The position numbers and the translations under genes are program-made. DNA of 64,000 bases from Psychroserpens algicola (GTDB lineage: Bacteria; Bacteroidota; Bacteroidia; Flavobacteriales; Flavobacteriaceae). The DNA lies in the NCBI RefSeq assembly GCF_014526325.1, contig NZ_JACNMJ010000008.1, positions 1 to 64,000 on the forward strand, given 5' to 3'. Numbering within the stretch: the stretch's first letter is position 1; every line of letters starts with the position of its first letter. The notes beneath the pieces are model-generated. The model was not told where the DNA came from. It was given only the letters and a program-made list of their open reading frames with translations, and did not search any database. Positions 17,503 through 26,220 of this stretch are shown here, in pieces.

Positions 17503-17892
17503 ATGAAAAAATCAGCAGTAATTATCGCAATCGCATTAGGATTTTCTTTTACATCCTTAAATGCAAAAAATGAAATCACTACAACATCTTCTTACGAAAC
17601 TGTAGCTGTAGAAAAAGGAGCAGTCAATCCATTTTGTATGTCTATTGTTAAGGGAGACATTGACACAGTAAAAAAATTAATTGACTTAGGTCAAGATGTT
17701 AACAAAAAATCGAATGGTTTGACACCTGCAATGTATGCAGCAAAATTTAATCGTTTAGATATTTTGAAGCTTTTAGTAGAAAAAGGTGCAAAATTAAAAC
17801 TGAAGTCAGAAAAAGGAATGACAGCTAAGCAATATGCAAAATTATCTAATGCAAAAGATACTTTAGTCTATATTGAAGGGCTTGAATCTTAA
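17503..17892 (+). CDS. Small secreted ankyrin-repeat protein
   Basis: 129 residues. A Sec signal peptide (ending near SLNAKN) is followed by about three ankyrin units: NPFCMSIVKGDIDTVKKLID, then GLTPAMYAAKFNRLDILKLL, then GMTAKQYAKLSNAKDTLVYI. The exported location of a protein-protein interaction repeat suggests a periplasmic binding partner, unidentified. A hairpin terminator begins 41 nt after its stop. No exact -7 box precedes it in the 260-nt AT-rich gap after gpmI. Confidence 0.8.
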   Translation: MKKSAVIIAIALGFSFTSLNAKNEITTTSSYETVAVEKGAVNPFCMSIVKGDIDTVKKLIDLGQDVNKKSNGLTPAMYAAKFNRLDILKLLVEKGAKLKLKSEKGMTAKQYAKLSNAKDTLVYIEGLES

Positions 17893-17932
17893 AAACAAAG
17901 TCTTAACAAGACAATTATTTGAGTTAGTTAGC

Positions 17933-17967
17933 AAAAAGTGCACTTTAATGATTTAAAGTGCATTTTT
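17933..17967. terminator. Bidirectional terminator between the ankyrin and M48 genes
   Basis: TGCACTTTAA (17939-17948), loop TGAT, TTAAAGTGCA (17953-17962), flanked by AAAAAG and TTTTTG. The right arm contains the last bases of the leftward M48 peptidase gene, so its stop codon is part of the hairpin. Confidence 0.75.
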
Positions 17968-18723
17968 GTATTTTTCTATAGATTCTCTAATTTTTTCTTT
18001 TCTATTATCAGGATCTGGATGTGTACTTTGATGTTCAGGAATACGGTTTGGACCTGCTGCAGCTTTTAGTATTTCCATTACACCAATCATTTCTTCTGGG
18101 TCGTAGCCTGCTTTAATCATAAATCTCACACCTAAATCATCACTTTCTAATTCGTCATCTCTACCATTAGTTAATAATGTGTTTTGACCAATCCCACTCA
18201 CTAGGCCACCGATATCGCCACCCACAGATCCAGCAGTAGCCAAGCCTTGCCAATATTCACTTTCGGCAATACGTTCGGCGCTATGACGACCTAAAACATG
18301 ACCAATTTCATGACCTAAAACTCCAGCAAGTTGTGATTCATTTTCTAATTTAGAAAACAGAGAGAAGGTGATAAAAATTTGTCCGCCTGGTAATGCAAAA
18401 GCATTAATTGTATTAGGATCAGCTAATAAGTGAAACTCATAATTATATGGTGTTTCACGTGCAATACTATTATTTACCAGCTTGTTTCCGACATTATCAA
18501 CTAAGGCCTGATACTCATTATTTGGATGCAATCCGCCATGTTGCTGTGCCATTTGTGGTGCACTAGCCAAGCCAATTTGTATTTCTTTATCTGGCGTCAT
18601 AGAAATGGTTTGCATTCGACCTGTATAAGGGTTTTCCTCTCTTTGACTACAACGTTTAATTACAAAAAAGAGTGCTATAGCTACGCCTATTAACAATCTT
18701 ACTTTAAAATTTCTTCCTCTCAT
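17953..18723 (-). CDS. M48-family zinc metallopeptidase
   Basis: 256 residues. An N-terminal signal anchor (VRLLIGVAIALFFVI) places it at the membrane or in the periplasm. The zinc site is HEIGHVLGRH near residue 140, with the third ligand Glu in DELESDDLGVRFM. The arrangement fits the Oma1/LoiP/YcaL group of M48 peptidases involved in envelope protein quality control; the specific substrate is not predictable. It is followed on the left by a shared terminator. Confidence 0.88.
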   Translation of the reverse strand: MRGRNFKVRLLIGVAIALFFVIKRCSQREENPYTGRMQTISMTPDKEIQIGLASAPQMAQQHGGLHPNNEYQALVDNVGNKLVNNSIARETPYNYEFHLLADPNTINAFALPGGQIFITFSLFSKLENESQLAGVLGHEIGHVLGRHSAERIAESEYWQGLATAGSVGGDIGGLVSGIGQNTLLTNGRDDELESDDLGVRFMIKAGYDPEEMIGVMEILKAAAGPNRIPEHQSTHPDPDNRKEKIRESIEKYKNAL

Positions 18724-18749
18724 AATAGTGGGTATTGATATCTATAAAT

Positions 18750-19487
18750 TTACAAAAGTTCTGGATTTATATCCAAAATATTTTCGTTTAAGTAATTGGT
18801 TATGAATTCTTGAGAAAAATGAGTGCATCCCATTAATTCTTCAGAAATGATAATATCTTTTAAATTCAGTTTTTGATAAGCTTCGATATAAGGCTTAGAT
18901 AGTGGCTTATAACTATAATGCCAAGGTTCATATTTAAATCCTTTCCGTTCCTTTATATCAGTGTAAACTAAATGAAAACCAAAAGTATTAGCATGTTGAT
19001 CCATCCAGGATTTAAACTTAGAGTAACAGCCGTTTTCATCAAAATGATTTGGATTTAAAACATGACTGGGCTGCTTTACATTAGCATCGATTAAGTCGAG
19101 ATCAGTTCCCCAATGATGACGCGATGTTCCCGGAATTGTCGAGTACTCTATAATTTTATTTATACTGTCTTGTGGATTCAAACCGTTTGCGATATACCTT
19201 TTGTATTTACGTTCCCAAATTCTCTTTTGATGATCAAAGCTTCTATAACTAGACACAACTTGAATGCGAATGTCACTTTTTAAGGCTTCAGCAGATAGTT
19301 TTAAAAATGCATCATATGCTGCTTTTCGAAGTTTGAAATCCTTGCCAAATAGTTTAGGTTGTCCTTTTCCAATGAGTTCATCATACGAAATATCAACGTT
19401 CTTATTTTGAAAAGCAAGCTGTGGAAAAGTCAATAAGCCTAATCCTGCCAGTGCCGAAGTTTTTATAAAAAAGCGTCTGTTTATCAT
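18750..19487 (-). CDS. VanY-like D-alanyl-D-alanine carboxypeptidase (M15B) with twin-arginine signal
   Basis: 245 residues from the ATG at 19487 (MINRRFFIKTSALAGLG); another in-frame ATG at 19505 would add six residues. The N-terminus looks like a Tat signal: NRRFFIK, then a hydrophobic run. The M15B zinc motif appears as SRHHWGTDLDLID and the closing EPWHYSY, with SSYRSFDHQ upstream, so it should cleave the terminal D-Ala of peptidoglycan peptides. It is compatible with export by the Tat system, of which tatA is at 26221. Confidence 0.85.
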   Translation of the reverse strand: MINRRFFIKTSALAGLGLLTFPQLAFQNKNVDISYDELIGKGQPKLFGKDFKLRKAAYDAFLKLSAEALKSDIRIQVVSSYRSFDHQKRIWERKYKRYIANGLNPQDSINKIIEYSTIPGTSRHHWGTDLDLIDANVKQPSHVLNPNHFDENGCYSKFKSWMDQHANTFGFHLVYTDIKERKGFKYEPWHYSYKPLSKPYIEAYQKLNLKDIIISEELMGCTHFSQEFITNYLNENILDINPELL

Positions 19488-19517
19488 ATCAAATGTATTG
19501 CACAAGTTATGCCAATT

Positions 19518-20027
19518 TCAGGACTTTAGGTTTTCAATTTTGTACAGTTTTGCAGGCATGCCGTCATATATGGCTTCATCGACTAAGGTGAAACCACATT
19601 TGTTGATCACATGATGTGATGCAAGATTGTCTACGTGAGCATGAGCATAAATTGTTTTAAGACCTAATGTTTCAAAACCATAATCAATACATGCTTTGGC
19701 GCTTTCGGTAGCGTAACCTTTGTTCCAGTGGGACTTATAAAAGCGATAACCAACTTCTACTAAATTTTCCGAAGGATGAAACTTGAGTCCGCACCAACCT
19801 ACAAATTCGTCGTTGCTTTTTAAACAAACAGCCCAGCGTCCCATATTGTGAAGTTTATATTGTTTATAATTTTTTAAAAACAGTTTTGCTTCATCAACCG
19901 ATTTAAAAGCGACATCACCAGTATATTTTAAAACATCATAATCAGCATTCATAGTATAAAAATGAATAGCATCATCAGGTAGAAATTCTCTAAGGTAAAG
20001 ACGTTCGGTAGTTAAGATGTGTGTCAT
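19518..20027 (-). CDS. GNAT acetyltransferase, RimJ/RimL type
   Basis: 169 residues. The opening TERLYLREFLPDDAIHFYTM and the acetyl-CoA segment VEVGYRFYKSHWNKGYATES followed by AHVDNLASHHVINKCGF are the standard signatures of the RimJ/RimL-like (Acetyltransf_3) group. The substrate, a protein N-terminus or small amine, cannot be assigned. It lies upstream of the VanY-like gene with a short gap and may be co-transcribed. Confidence 0.85.
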   Translation of the reverse strand: MTHILTTERLYLREFLPDDAIHFYTMNADYDVLKYTGDVAFKSVDEAKLFLKNYKQYKLHNMGRWAVCLKSNDEFVGWCGLKFHPSENLVEVGYRFYKSHWNKGYATESAKACIDYGFETLGLKTIYAHAHVDNLASHHVINKCGFTLVDEAIYDGMPAKLYKIENLKS

Positions 20028-20052
20028 TTTAATTTGAACTATGTTTCTAGGT

Positions 20053-20060
20053 CAAACTTA
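20053..20060 (-). promoter_or_regulatory. -7 box (TAAGTTTG) of the RimJ/RimL-type gene
   Basis: Exact TAnnTTTG match on the minus strand, 25 nt before the start codon. Confidence 0.45.
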
Positions 20061-20095
20061 ACCAAAATATTTATCTTCACTTAAAATTATAAGTC

Positions 20096-20521
20096 ATGTC
20101 ATTTCAGTTTAAATTAATAGAGGCTTCAGAGATCCATAAGATTATTCCATTAGTACAAAAGCTAACAAATCATAAGTTTTCTGATGCAATACTCAAGGAG
20201 CGTTTTACTGAAATGGTATCTCAAAATTATGAGTGTGCAGTTATTATGCATGAGGCTGAGATTATTGGTGTTTCGGGATTATGGTTTTGTACGCGGCATT
20301 ATGCAGGAAAAACGGTAGAGATCGACCATGTTTATATTGATGATGACTATCGAAATAAAGGTTTAGGAAAGCAGTTTTTAAACTGGATTTATAATTATGT
20401 CAAAACCAAAGGTTGTAATACTTTGGAACTCAATACTTATGTTCAAAATTATCCGTCGCATAAATTTTATTACAACGAAGGTTTTGAAATTTTAGGATAT
20501 CATTTTTTAAAAAAACTATAA
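20096..20521 (+). CDS. GNAT acetyltransferase
   Basis: 141 residues, a minimal GNAT fold. The acetyl-CoA binding loop is IDDDYRNKGLGKQFLNWIY, preceded by VEIDHVYID and followed by the C-terminal strand YPSHKFYYNEGFEILGYHF. The substrate is unknown. It is divergent from the RimJ/RimL-type gene and ends 47 nt before tRNA-Gly. Confidence 0.85.
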   Translation: MSFQFKLIEASEIHKIIPLVQKLTNHKFSDAILKERFTEMVSQNYECAVIMHEAEIIGVSGLWFCTRHYAGKTVEIDHVYIDDDYRNKGLGKQFLNWIYNYVKTKGCNTLELNTYVQNYPSHKFYYNEGFEILGYHFLKKL

Positions 20522-20550
20522 TTTTTTCTCTAACAAATGAGAAGTTATTT

Positions 20551-20558
20551 TATATTTG
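20551..20558 (+). promoter_or_regulatory. -7 box (TATATTTG) of tRNA-Gly
   Basis: Exact consensus match, 10 nt before the first base of the mature tRNA. Confidence 0.6.
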
Positions 20559-20568
20559 CGCCCGAAAT

Positions 20569-20641
20569 GCGAGAGTAGCTCAGTTGGTAGAGCGTCAGCC
20601 TTCCAAGCTGAATGTCGCCGGTTCGAACCCGGTCTCTCGCT
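20569..20641 (+). tRNA. tRNA-Gly(TCC)
   Basis: 73 nt. The acceptor arms GCGAGAG and CTCTCGC pair fully, with discriminator T. The D-arm is GCTCAGTTGGTAGAGC. The anticodon stem TCAGC/GCTGA encloses the loop CTTCCAA with anticodon TCC, reading GGA and GGG (and others by wobble). The T-arm is CCGGTTCGAACCCGG. CCA is not encoded, as is usual in this phylum. It has its own -7 box and a hairpin terminator. Confidence 0.97.
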
Positions 20642-20642
20642 C

Positions 20643-20673
20643 AAAAGCTTCACAATATATGTGAGGCTTTTTT
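20643..20673 (+). terminator. Terminator of tRNA-Gly
   Basis: AAAAGCTTCACA (20643-20654), loop ATATA, TGTGAGGCTTTT (20660-20671), with one G-U pair and a T run continuing beyond. It slightly overlaps the stop codon of the convergent pepE gene. Confidence 0.8.
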
Positions 20674-21379
20674 ATTTTAAATGACTCAGTTCTGTTTCTG
20701 TTTTTACCTCATAAGGTGATTTGTCATACTCAAAAATTCGAGCATCTAACGCACCTTTTAAAACAATTTTATCTCCTCTAACTGCCAGCCAGCTACCTTC
20801 TCTAATACCAACAACAGGTTGCGTATTAAATTTATGAAACTCTTTAATTCTCGTTTCTCTAGTTTCACCCATGTGCTTACTTGTTGGATCTGGGTCTAAA
20901 TAATGCGGATTGATATTAAACGGAACAAAACCAAAAGTTTTAAAACTCGGAGGATACACAATTGGCATATCATTGGTTGTGTTAATTGTAAGTCCGCAAA
21001 TATTACTTCCAGCACTTGTTCCAAGGTAAGGTGTGCCGTTTTTCACAACAGTCTTGATAGTATCAATAAGGTCATTTTTATACAGTTGATTGACCAATAC
21101 AAATGTATTTCCTCCTCCCGTAAAAATACCTTTAGCATCGCGTATAGCTTCTTTTGGGTTATCAAACTCATGAATGCCAACAACATTTTTATCTATCTTT
21201 TGAAATGCAACATTTACTTTTGCAGTGTATTCTTCATGAGAAATGCCACTTGGTCTGGCATATGGAATAAATAAAACTTCGGAAGTGTCTTTGAAAAATA
21301 TTTGCAATTCATCTAATAAATAATCTAATGGTTCTCCACCATGAATTGTTGAAGTACTAGCTATGATAATATTTTTCAT
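20672..21379 (-). CDS. pepE: Peptidase E-like dipeptidase (S51 family)
   Basis: 235 residues, the usual size of PepE, a cytoplasmic serine peptidase that cleaves Asp-X dipeptides. The nucleophile is in YLGTSAGSNICG; GIFTGGGNTFVLVNQL precedes it and FNINPHYLDPDPTSKHMGET contains the conserved His region. No signal peptide is present. The gene is convergent with tRNA-Gly. Assignment to the family is firm; true alpha-aspartyl specificity is inferred. Confidence 0.88.
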   Translation of the reverse strand: MKNIIIASTSTIHGGEPLDYLLDELQIFFKDTSEVLFIPYARPSGISHEEYTAKVNVAFQKIDKNVVGIHEFDNPKEAIRDAKGIFTGGGNTFVLVNQLYKNDLIDTIKTVVKNGTPYLGTSAGSNICGLTINTTNDMPIVYPPSFKTFGFVPFNINPHYLDPDPTSKHMGETRETRIKEFHKFNTQPVVGIREGSWLAVRGDKIVLKGALDARIFEYDKSPYEVKTETELSHLK

Positions 21380-21510
21380 TCGTAATTTTTTATTGTAAAT
21401 TTAGGTAAAAGCAAAATAAGGGAAAGGCTCTAATTTAACAAAAGTTTAGCCAGTCATTATTACAAAATTAAGTTTTCAAAGAGTTACTTTACCATACAAA
21501 ACCACCAAAT

Positions 21511-22323
21511 ATGAAAAAAATTACACTCGTTTTACTCACATTACTATCCATAAGTGTTACAGCTCAAAGGTTTCAGCGTGTAGAAGTTAATGGAAAAATT
21601 ATTGTTGAAGGTAATGATGTTGAAGGCATTACAGTTTTTAACACCTCGTCAAATAAAGGCGTTATAACCAATGAAAATGGCGAATTTACATTAGAAGTTG
21701 CTCTCAATGATTTTATCGAAATAAGAGCTTTACAGTATCAGAATTTTGATTTACAGGTAAGTCAGGCCATTATCGATTCTAAACGAATGCGAATTTTTTT
21801 AATTGAGGAAATTAATAAACTTGATGAAATATTAGTACTCACTAAAGGACTTTCGGGCGAATTAAAAACGGATGTAGCTACTGTTAAAACATTTAATCCA
21901 AAGCTGGATGCGCTTTATTTCGGAATCAAAAAGCTAGACGAATACGAGTTTTCAGATGACCTTCGGTCCGAAGTTAATAATGATGCAATGCACTCTCAAT
22001 CGCAAACGATGGTTAATGGGTTAAACGTCATAAATGTTGTAGATCAATTACTCATTCCTTTGTTTCGAAGCAAAGTGAAAGATAAGGAGTCGAAGGGTAT
22101 TCCAAATGTTCCCGTTAGTGCCGTTAAGTACTATTTTGGGTCAGAATTTATTATCGATAATTTTAATATTCCTGAGCATCGTGTTGAAGAGTTTATACAA
22201 TATGTAGAAGACGATAAAACGTTTGATTTTGCATTACTTAATTATGGAAATGAGCTCGAATTTCTAGAGCTACTTAACAAAAAGAGTAAAGCCTTTTTAA
22301 AAGTTAATAGTGAAAAGGATTAA
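21511..22323 (+). CDS. Secreted carboxypeptidase-regulatory-like protein, paralogue 1 of 3
   Basis: 270 residues with a Sec signal (ending SVTAQ). The N-terminal domain (about 25-110) is a CarboxypepD_reg-like beta-sandwich: VNGKIIVEGNDVEGITVFNT, then GVITNENGEFTLEV, then LQYQNFDLQV. The C-terminal half is unassigned, with IKKLDEYEFSDDL where paralogues 2 and 3 have their GIPGYTG block. The protein probably acts in the periplasm. Its last 14 nt overlap the GTG start of paralogue 2. A near-consensus -7 box (TACTTTAC, 21485) lies 18 nt upstream. Confidence 0.75.
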   Translation: MKKITLVLLTLLSISVTAQRFQRVEVNGKIIVEGNDVEGITVFNTSSNKGVITNENGEFTLEVALNDFIEIRALQYQNFDLQVSQAIIDSKRMRIFLIEEINKLDEILVLTKGLSGELKTDVATVKTFNPKLDALYFGIKKLDEYEFSDDLRSEVNNDAMHSQSQTMVNGLNVINVVDQLLIPLFRSKVKDKESKGIPNVPVSAVKYYFGSEFIIDNFNIPEHRVEEFIQYVEDDKTFDFALLNYGNELEFLELLNKKSKAFLKVNSEKD

Positions 22324-23077
22324 GTTGTTTCTATTTCTTCTTGCTGCATTTTGTATTTCGGAAATGAACGCCCAAACACAAGATATCATTGGTGAAGTTA
22401 AAGCTAGTGGTGATGTGGATAGAATTCATATCATTAATAAAACGGCTAGTAGATTTACTATTACTAATGCTGAAGGTCTCTTTGAGATTCCGGCACAATT
22501 AAACGATACTATAATTGTTTCAGGAATACAGTATGTGCCCAAGGAATTTGTAGTTACCGACATAATTATGCAAACCAAAACGGTAACGGTTAATTTAGAG
22601 GAAAATATAAATGTGCTCAATCAGGTTACCGTTGGTAAAATATTAACGGGAGATTTGATTTCTGATATCGAAAATAGTGATGTGAAGCGAAACCTCAATT
22701 TCTATGATTTAGGAATTCCGGGTTATACCGGACCACAAAAAACGCAGAGCGAAAGACGTTTGTATGAGGCGAAAAGTGGCGCAGGATTAGTACCATTAAA
22801 CCCTTTGATAAACTGGATTTCGGGTCGAACAAAACGATTAAAAGGCCAAATCAAACAAGAGGAAATTGATAGTGCTGTCAACGAAGCCTATGCAGGATTT
22901 TCTGGTTTGCTTTTTGAAACGGATACTTTAGAAAAATCTAAGCATATGGAGTTCTTTTATTACAGCGCTGATGATCCTAAATTTTTAACTTTGAGTAAGA
23001 CTAAAAACAAGATGCAGATGTTTCAGTTTCTAAAGGAAAAACTAAAAGCATTTAAACTACACATTGAAAATAATTAA
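22310..23077 (+). CDS. Secreted carboxypeptidase-regulatory-like protein, paralogue 2 of 3
   Basis: 255 residues starting with GTG at 22310 inside the end of paralogue 1. The signal peptide ends near SEMNAQ, then a CarboxypepD_reg-like domain (TITNAEGLFEIP, VSGIQYVPKEFVV). The second half shares LTGDLISDIENSDVKRNLNF and the GIPGYTG, QKTQSERRLYEA block with paralogue 3. No catalytic motif is seen. It overlaps paralogue 3 by 14 nt, the same overlap as on its left, so translation is likely coupled through all three genes. Confidence 0.78.
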   Translation: MKRIKLFLFLLAAFCISEMNAQTQDIIGEVKASGDVDRIHIINKTASRFTITNAEGLFEIPAQLNDTIIVSGIQYVPKEFVVTDIIMQTKTVTVNLEENINVLNQVTVGKILTGDLISDIENSDVKRNLNFYDLGIPGYTGPQKTQSERRLYEAKSGAGLVPLNPLINWISGRTKRLKGQIKQEEIDSAVNEAYAGFSGLLFETDTLEKSKHMEFFYYSADDPKFLTLSKTKNKMQMFQFLKEKLKAFKLHIENN

Positions 23078-23864
23078 CAACATAATTTGTTTATGCTTCG
23101 CCATCGGTTGTGTTATGATTTGTGGAGCTCAAACTACCAGTTTAAAAGGAAAAGTCATTGCAAGTTCTGAACTGGGAAGTATTCATGTTCTTAATATTTC
23201 AGCACAAAAAAACACAATAACAGATGAGCAAGGAGCCTTTGAAATTTCTGCTAAACAAAATGATACCATTTTAATTTCCAGCATTCAATATACACCGCAA
23301 AGTATTGTTGTGAGTAAAGCTAATATCGAAATGAAGTTTATCACTATTACGCTTTCTGATCGAGTTAATGAACTAGATGAGGTTGTCGTCGGAAAAGTGC
23401 TTACGGGAAATTTGTTATCTGATATTGAAAACAGTGATGCCAAACGCGATATTAATTTTTACGATGTTGGTATTCCAGGATATACAGGAAAACAAAAAAC
23501 TCAAAAAGAACGCAGACTTTATGAGGCAGATGCTGGCAAGTCAATCATTATAGCGCCTTTATTTGTTGGAATTAATATTCATAAAATTCTGAATAAAATT
23601 TCTGGCAGAACAAAAAAGCTAAAACGTATCGTTTTACTGGAGCAGCATGAAAACTGCATTAAATCATTATCTGCTGAGTTCTCTGATATGCTATTTGATG
23701 GTTATGATATTGAATCGGGTTTAAAAATTGACTTCTTTTATTATGTTGTTGAAGACCCAAAAACTTTAGAATTATGTGCAGCTAAAAACAGTTTAAAAAC
23801 CTATGAATTTTTACTTAAAAAACTCTATGAGTATGAAGATACAGGTTCTGTTTCTGAAGATTAA
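23064..23864 (+). CDS. Secreted carboxypeptidase-regulatory-like protein, paralogue 3 of 3
   Basis: 266 residues starting with TTG at 23064 within the end of paralogue 2. The signal peptide ends MICGAQ, followed by the CarboxypepD_reg-like domain (TITDEQGAFEIS, ISSIQYTPQSIVV) and the shared LTGNLLSDIENSDAKRDINF, GIPGYTG and QKTQKERRLYEA elements. A C-terminal extension continues past the end of the similarity to paralogue 2. The role is unknown; a structural or interaction role at the envelope is inferred. The M1-type peptidase that follows has its own promoter box. Confidence 0.78.
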   Translation: MKIINNIICLCFAIGCVMICGAQTTSLKGKVIASSELGSIHVLNISAQKNTITDEQGAFEISAKQNDTILISSIQYTPQSIVVSKANIEMKFITITLSDRVNELDEVVVGKVLTGNLLSDIENSDAKRDINFYDVGIPGYTGKQKTQKERRLYEADAGKSIIIAPLFVGINIHKILNKISGRTKKLKRIVLLEQHENCIKSLSAEFSDMLFDGYDIESGLKIDFFYYVVEDPKTLELCAAKNSLKTYEFLLKKLYEYEDTGSVSED

Positions 23865-23868
23865 TAGC

Positions 23869-23876
23869 TACTTTTG
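23869..23876 (+). promoter_or_regulatory. -7 box (TACTTTTG) of the M1-type peptidase gene
   Basis: Exact consensus match, 17 nt before the ATG at 23894. Confidence 0.55.
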
Positions 23877-23893
23877 ATACTTATTTTACATTT

Positions 23894-26146
23894 ATGAAAT
23901 TTATACAATATATTTTGTTGTCAGTTGTGTTTATCAGCTTTAATATATCAGCTCAAAACGCCGAGGATGTTACTAAGTCAGGTCATACGAACCTGAGTAA
24001 GTTTAGACAGCTTAATGACGAATTTGCAACTCCAAATAGATATAGAACAGCGTCAGGAGCACCAGGTCCTGCGTACTATCAACAGCAGGCTGATTATAAA
24101 ATTGATGTCACTATCAACGATAAGACTGCAGTTTTAAATGGATATGAAACCATCACCTATACTAATAACTCTCCAGATGAATTGTCTTATTTATGGGTTC
24201 AGTTAGATCAAAATGTTAGGACAAAAGAGCTACCTAGAAAGTCGATTACAACAGACCGATTAATTCCAGCAGTATCTCCTTCAAATTTCACCTCCACTTA
24301 TATGGAACACGAGTTTGATGGCGGATTTCACATTGAAAAAGTTACCACTACAGATGGTAAGCCACTGTCATTTACAATCAATCAAACGATGATGCGTATT
24401 GATTTGCCTAAGCCAATGATGTCTGGTGATATATTTTCATTTGATATCCAATGGTGGTATAAAATTAATGATCATGTTAAAGATGGAGGAAGATCAGGTT
24501 ATGAATTGTTTCCCGATGGAAATAGAAACTATATTATCGCTCAGTTTTATCCGAGAATGGCAGCCTACAACGATGTTGATGGCTGGCAAAACTTTCAATT
24601 TTGGGGCAGTGACGAATTTGCGTTATCCTTTGGAAATTTTGAAGTAAATATTACGGTGCCTTCCGATCATCTATTAGATGCAACCGGACGACTGATGAAC
24701 AGAGAAGATGTGTTTACAGAAGCTATGATGCAACGCTATGAAACAGCAAAAAAATCGTATAAAAAGCCAGTGGTTATAGCAACTCAGGAAGAAGCGGAAG
24801 TAAGAGAAAAAGGACATGCAAAATCAAAAAAAACCTGGAAGTTTTTAGCTGAAAATGTAAGAGATTTTGCGTTTACAACGTCGAGAAAATACATATGGGA
24901 TATGATGGCTGTAGCTATTGGGGACAAAACGGTTATGGCGGCCTCTTTGTATCCCAAAGAAGGTAATCCATTATGGGAAGAGTGGTCAACAAAAGTAGTT
25001 GCTTCTACATTGAAATCGTATTCCGAAAGAACTTTTGATTATCCATATCACAAAGCGGTTTCTGTGCATGCAATTGGTCAAGGTATGGAATACCCGATGA
25101 TTTGCTGGAATTACGGCAGACCAGAACCTAATGGAAAATATACCGACTATACAAAATACCGAATGATGGGTGTTATTATTCATGAGATAGGACATAACTT
25201 TTTTCCAATGATTGTAAATAGTGATGAACGTCAATGGAAATGGATGGATGAAGGTGTTAACGCATTCGTTCAGTATTTAGCCGAACAGGATTTTGTAAAA
25301 AGATATCCAGAAGCATTGTCTGAAGGTGATGTTGCTTTTCCGTCACGTCGCGGACCAGCAACAAAGGCTATACGCTATATGAGCGGAGATCAGGATCGGT
25401 TGGCTCCAATTATGAGTACTGGGTTAAATTTATATAAATCGGGTAGTAATGCTTATGTTAAAACATCTTCAGCTTTAAATATTTTAAGAGATGTGGTCAT
25501 GGGACCAGAATTGTTTGATTATGCATTTAAGCAATATGCAAATCGATGGATGTTTAAACATCCAACACCTGAAGACTTTTTTCGTACTATGGAAGATGCT
25601 TCAGCAGTAGATTTAGATTGGTTCTGGAGAGGATGGTTTTATACAACAGACTGGGTAGATATTGGAATTAAAGATGTAAAAACCTATTACGTGTCTTCAA
25701 AACCTAATCAATACGCTAAAAATTATGCACTGAGCAGAAACCTCAATTTAGAACAATTACACTGGGTCTATTTTCATGAAGACGGAAGTGTCGAGTTTGA
25801 CGATAGTATAAGAGAAGGCTCATCAGCAGATAATTCTCCATATCTAAAGACTTTTTTAAAGGACAATTTCTCCAGAAAAGAACTTAAAAACCTAAAGCAG
25901 CCCAAATACTTTTATAGTATCACTTTTGAAAAGCCTGGCGGACTCGTTATGCCAATTATACTAGAACTTAAATATACAGATGGTACTACTAAGACCGAAA
26001 TATTTCCTGCTCAAATCTGGCGATTTAATGATAAAGAAGTCACCAAAGTAATTGCTTCGGAAAAAGAAATTGAATCTTTTATAGTTGATCCTGAAAAACG
26101 AACAGCTGATATTAATATTTCAAATAACTCATGGCCTAAAGAATAA
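23894..26146 (+). CDS. Secreted M1-family zinc metallopeptidase
   Basis: 750 residues with a Sec signal ending FNISAQ. The zinc site is HEIGHNFFP with His430 and His434, and the third ligand Glu453 in WKWMDEGVNAF: the HExxH-18-E spacing of the M1/gluzincin family. The N-terminal domain (YKIDVTINDKTAVLNGYETI) is the typical M1 beta-saddle. The strict GAMEN motif is replaced by GQGMEYPMICW, as in the TolA-like Bacteroidota M1 branch. It should act as a periplasmic or surface aminopeptidase. Confidence 0.88.
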   Translation: MKFIQYILLSVVFISFNISAQNAEDVTKSGHTNLSKFRQLNDEFATPNRYRTASGAPGPAYYQQQADYKIDVTINDKTAVLNGYETITYTNNSPDELSYLWVQLDQNVRTKELPRKSITTDRLIPAVSPSNFTSTYMEHEFDGGFHIEKVTTTDGKPLSFTINQTMMRIDLPKPMMSGDIFSFDIQWWYKINDHVKDGGRSGYELFPDGNRNYIIAQFYPRMAAYNDVDGWQNFQFWGSDEFALSFGNFEVNITVPSDHLLDATGRLMNREDVFTEAMMQRYETAKKSYKKPVVIATQEEAEVREKGHAKSKKTWKFLAENVRDFAFTTSRKYIWDMMAVAIGDKTVMAASLYPKEGNPLWEEWSTKVVASTLKSYSERTFDYPYHKAVSVHAIGQGMEYPMICWNYGRPEPNGKYTDYTKYRMMGVIIHEIGHNFFPMIVNSDERQWKWMDEGVNAFVQYLAEQDFVKRYPEALSEGDVAFPSRRGPATKAIRYMSGDQDRLAPIMSTGLNLYKSGSNAYVKTSSALNILRDVVMGPELFDYAFKQYANRWMFKHPTPEDFFRTMEDASAVDLDWFWRGWFYTTDWVDIGIKDVKTYYVSSKPNQYAKNYALSRNLNLEQLHWVYFHEDGSVEFDDSIREGSSADNSPYLKTFLKDNFSRKELKNLKQPKYFYSITFEKPGGLVMPIILELKYTDGTTKTEIFPAQIWRFNDKEVTKVIASEKEIESFIVDPEKRTADINISNNSWPKE

Positions 26147-26208
26147 TTTTGATGAGATTTTATCAATTTATAAACAGTTAATCTATTATTAATGTCAAAA
26201 CATCTCTT

Positions 26209-26216
26209 TATATTTG
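26209..26216 (+). promoter_or_regulatory. -7 box (TATATTTG) exactly 4 nt before the tatA GTG
   Basis: TATATTTG, then CATC, then GTG at 26221. The same spacing as at 9550 and 10488 predicts a leaderless tatA mRNA. Confidence 0.6.
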
Positions 26217-26220
26217 CATC

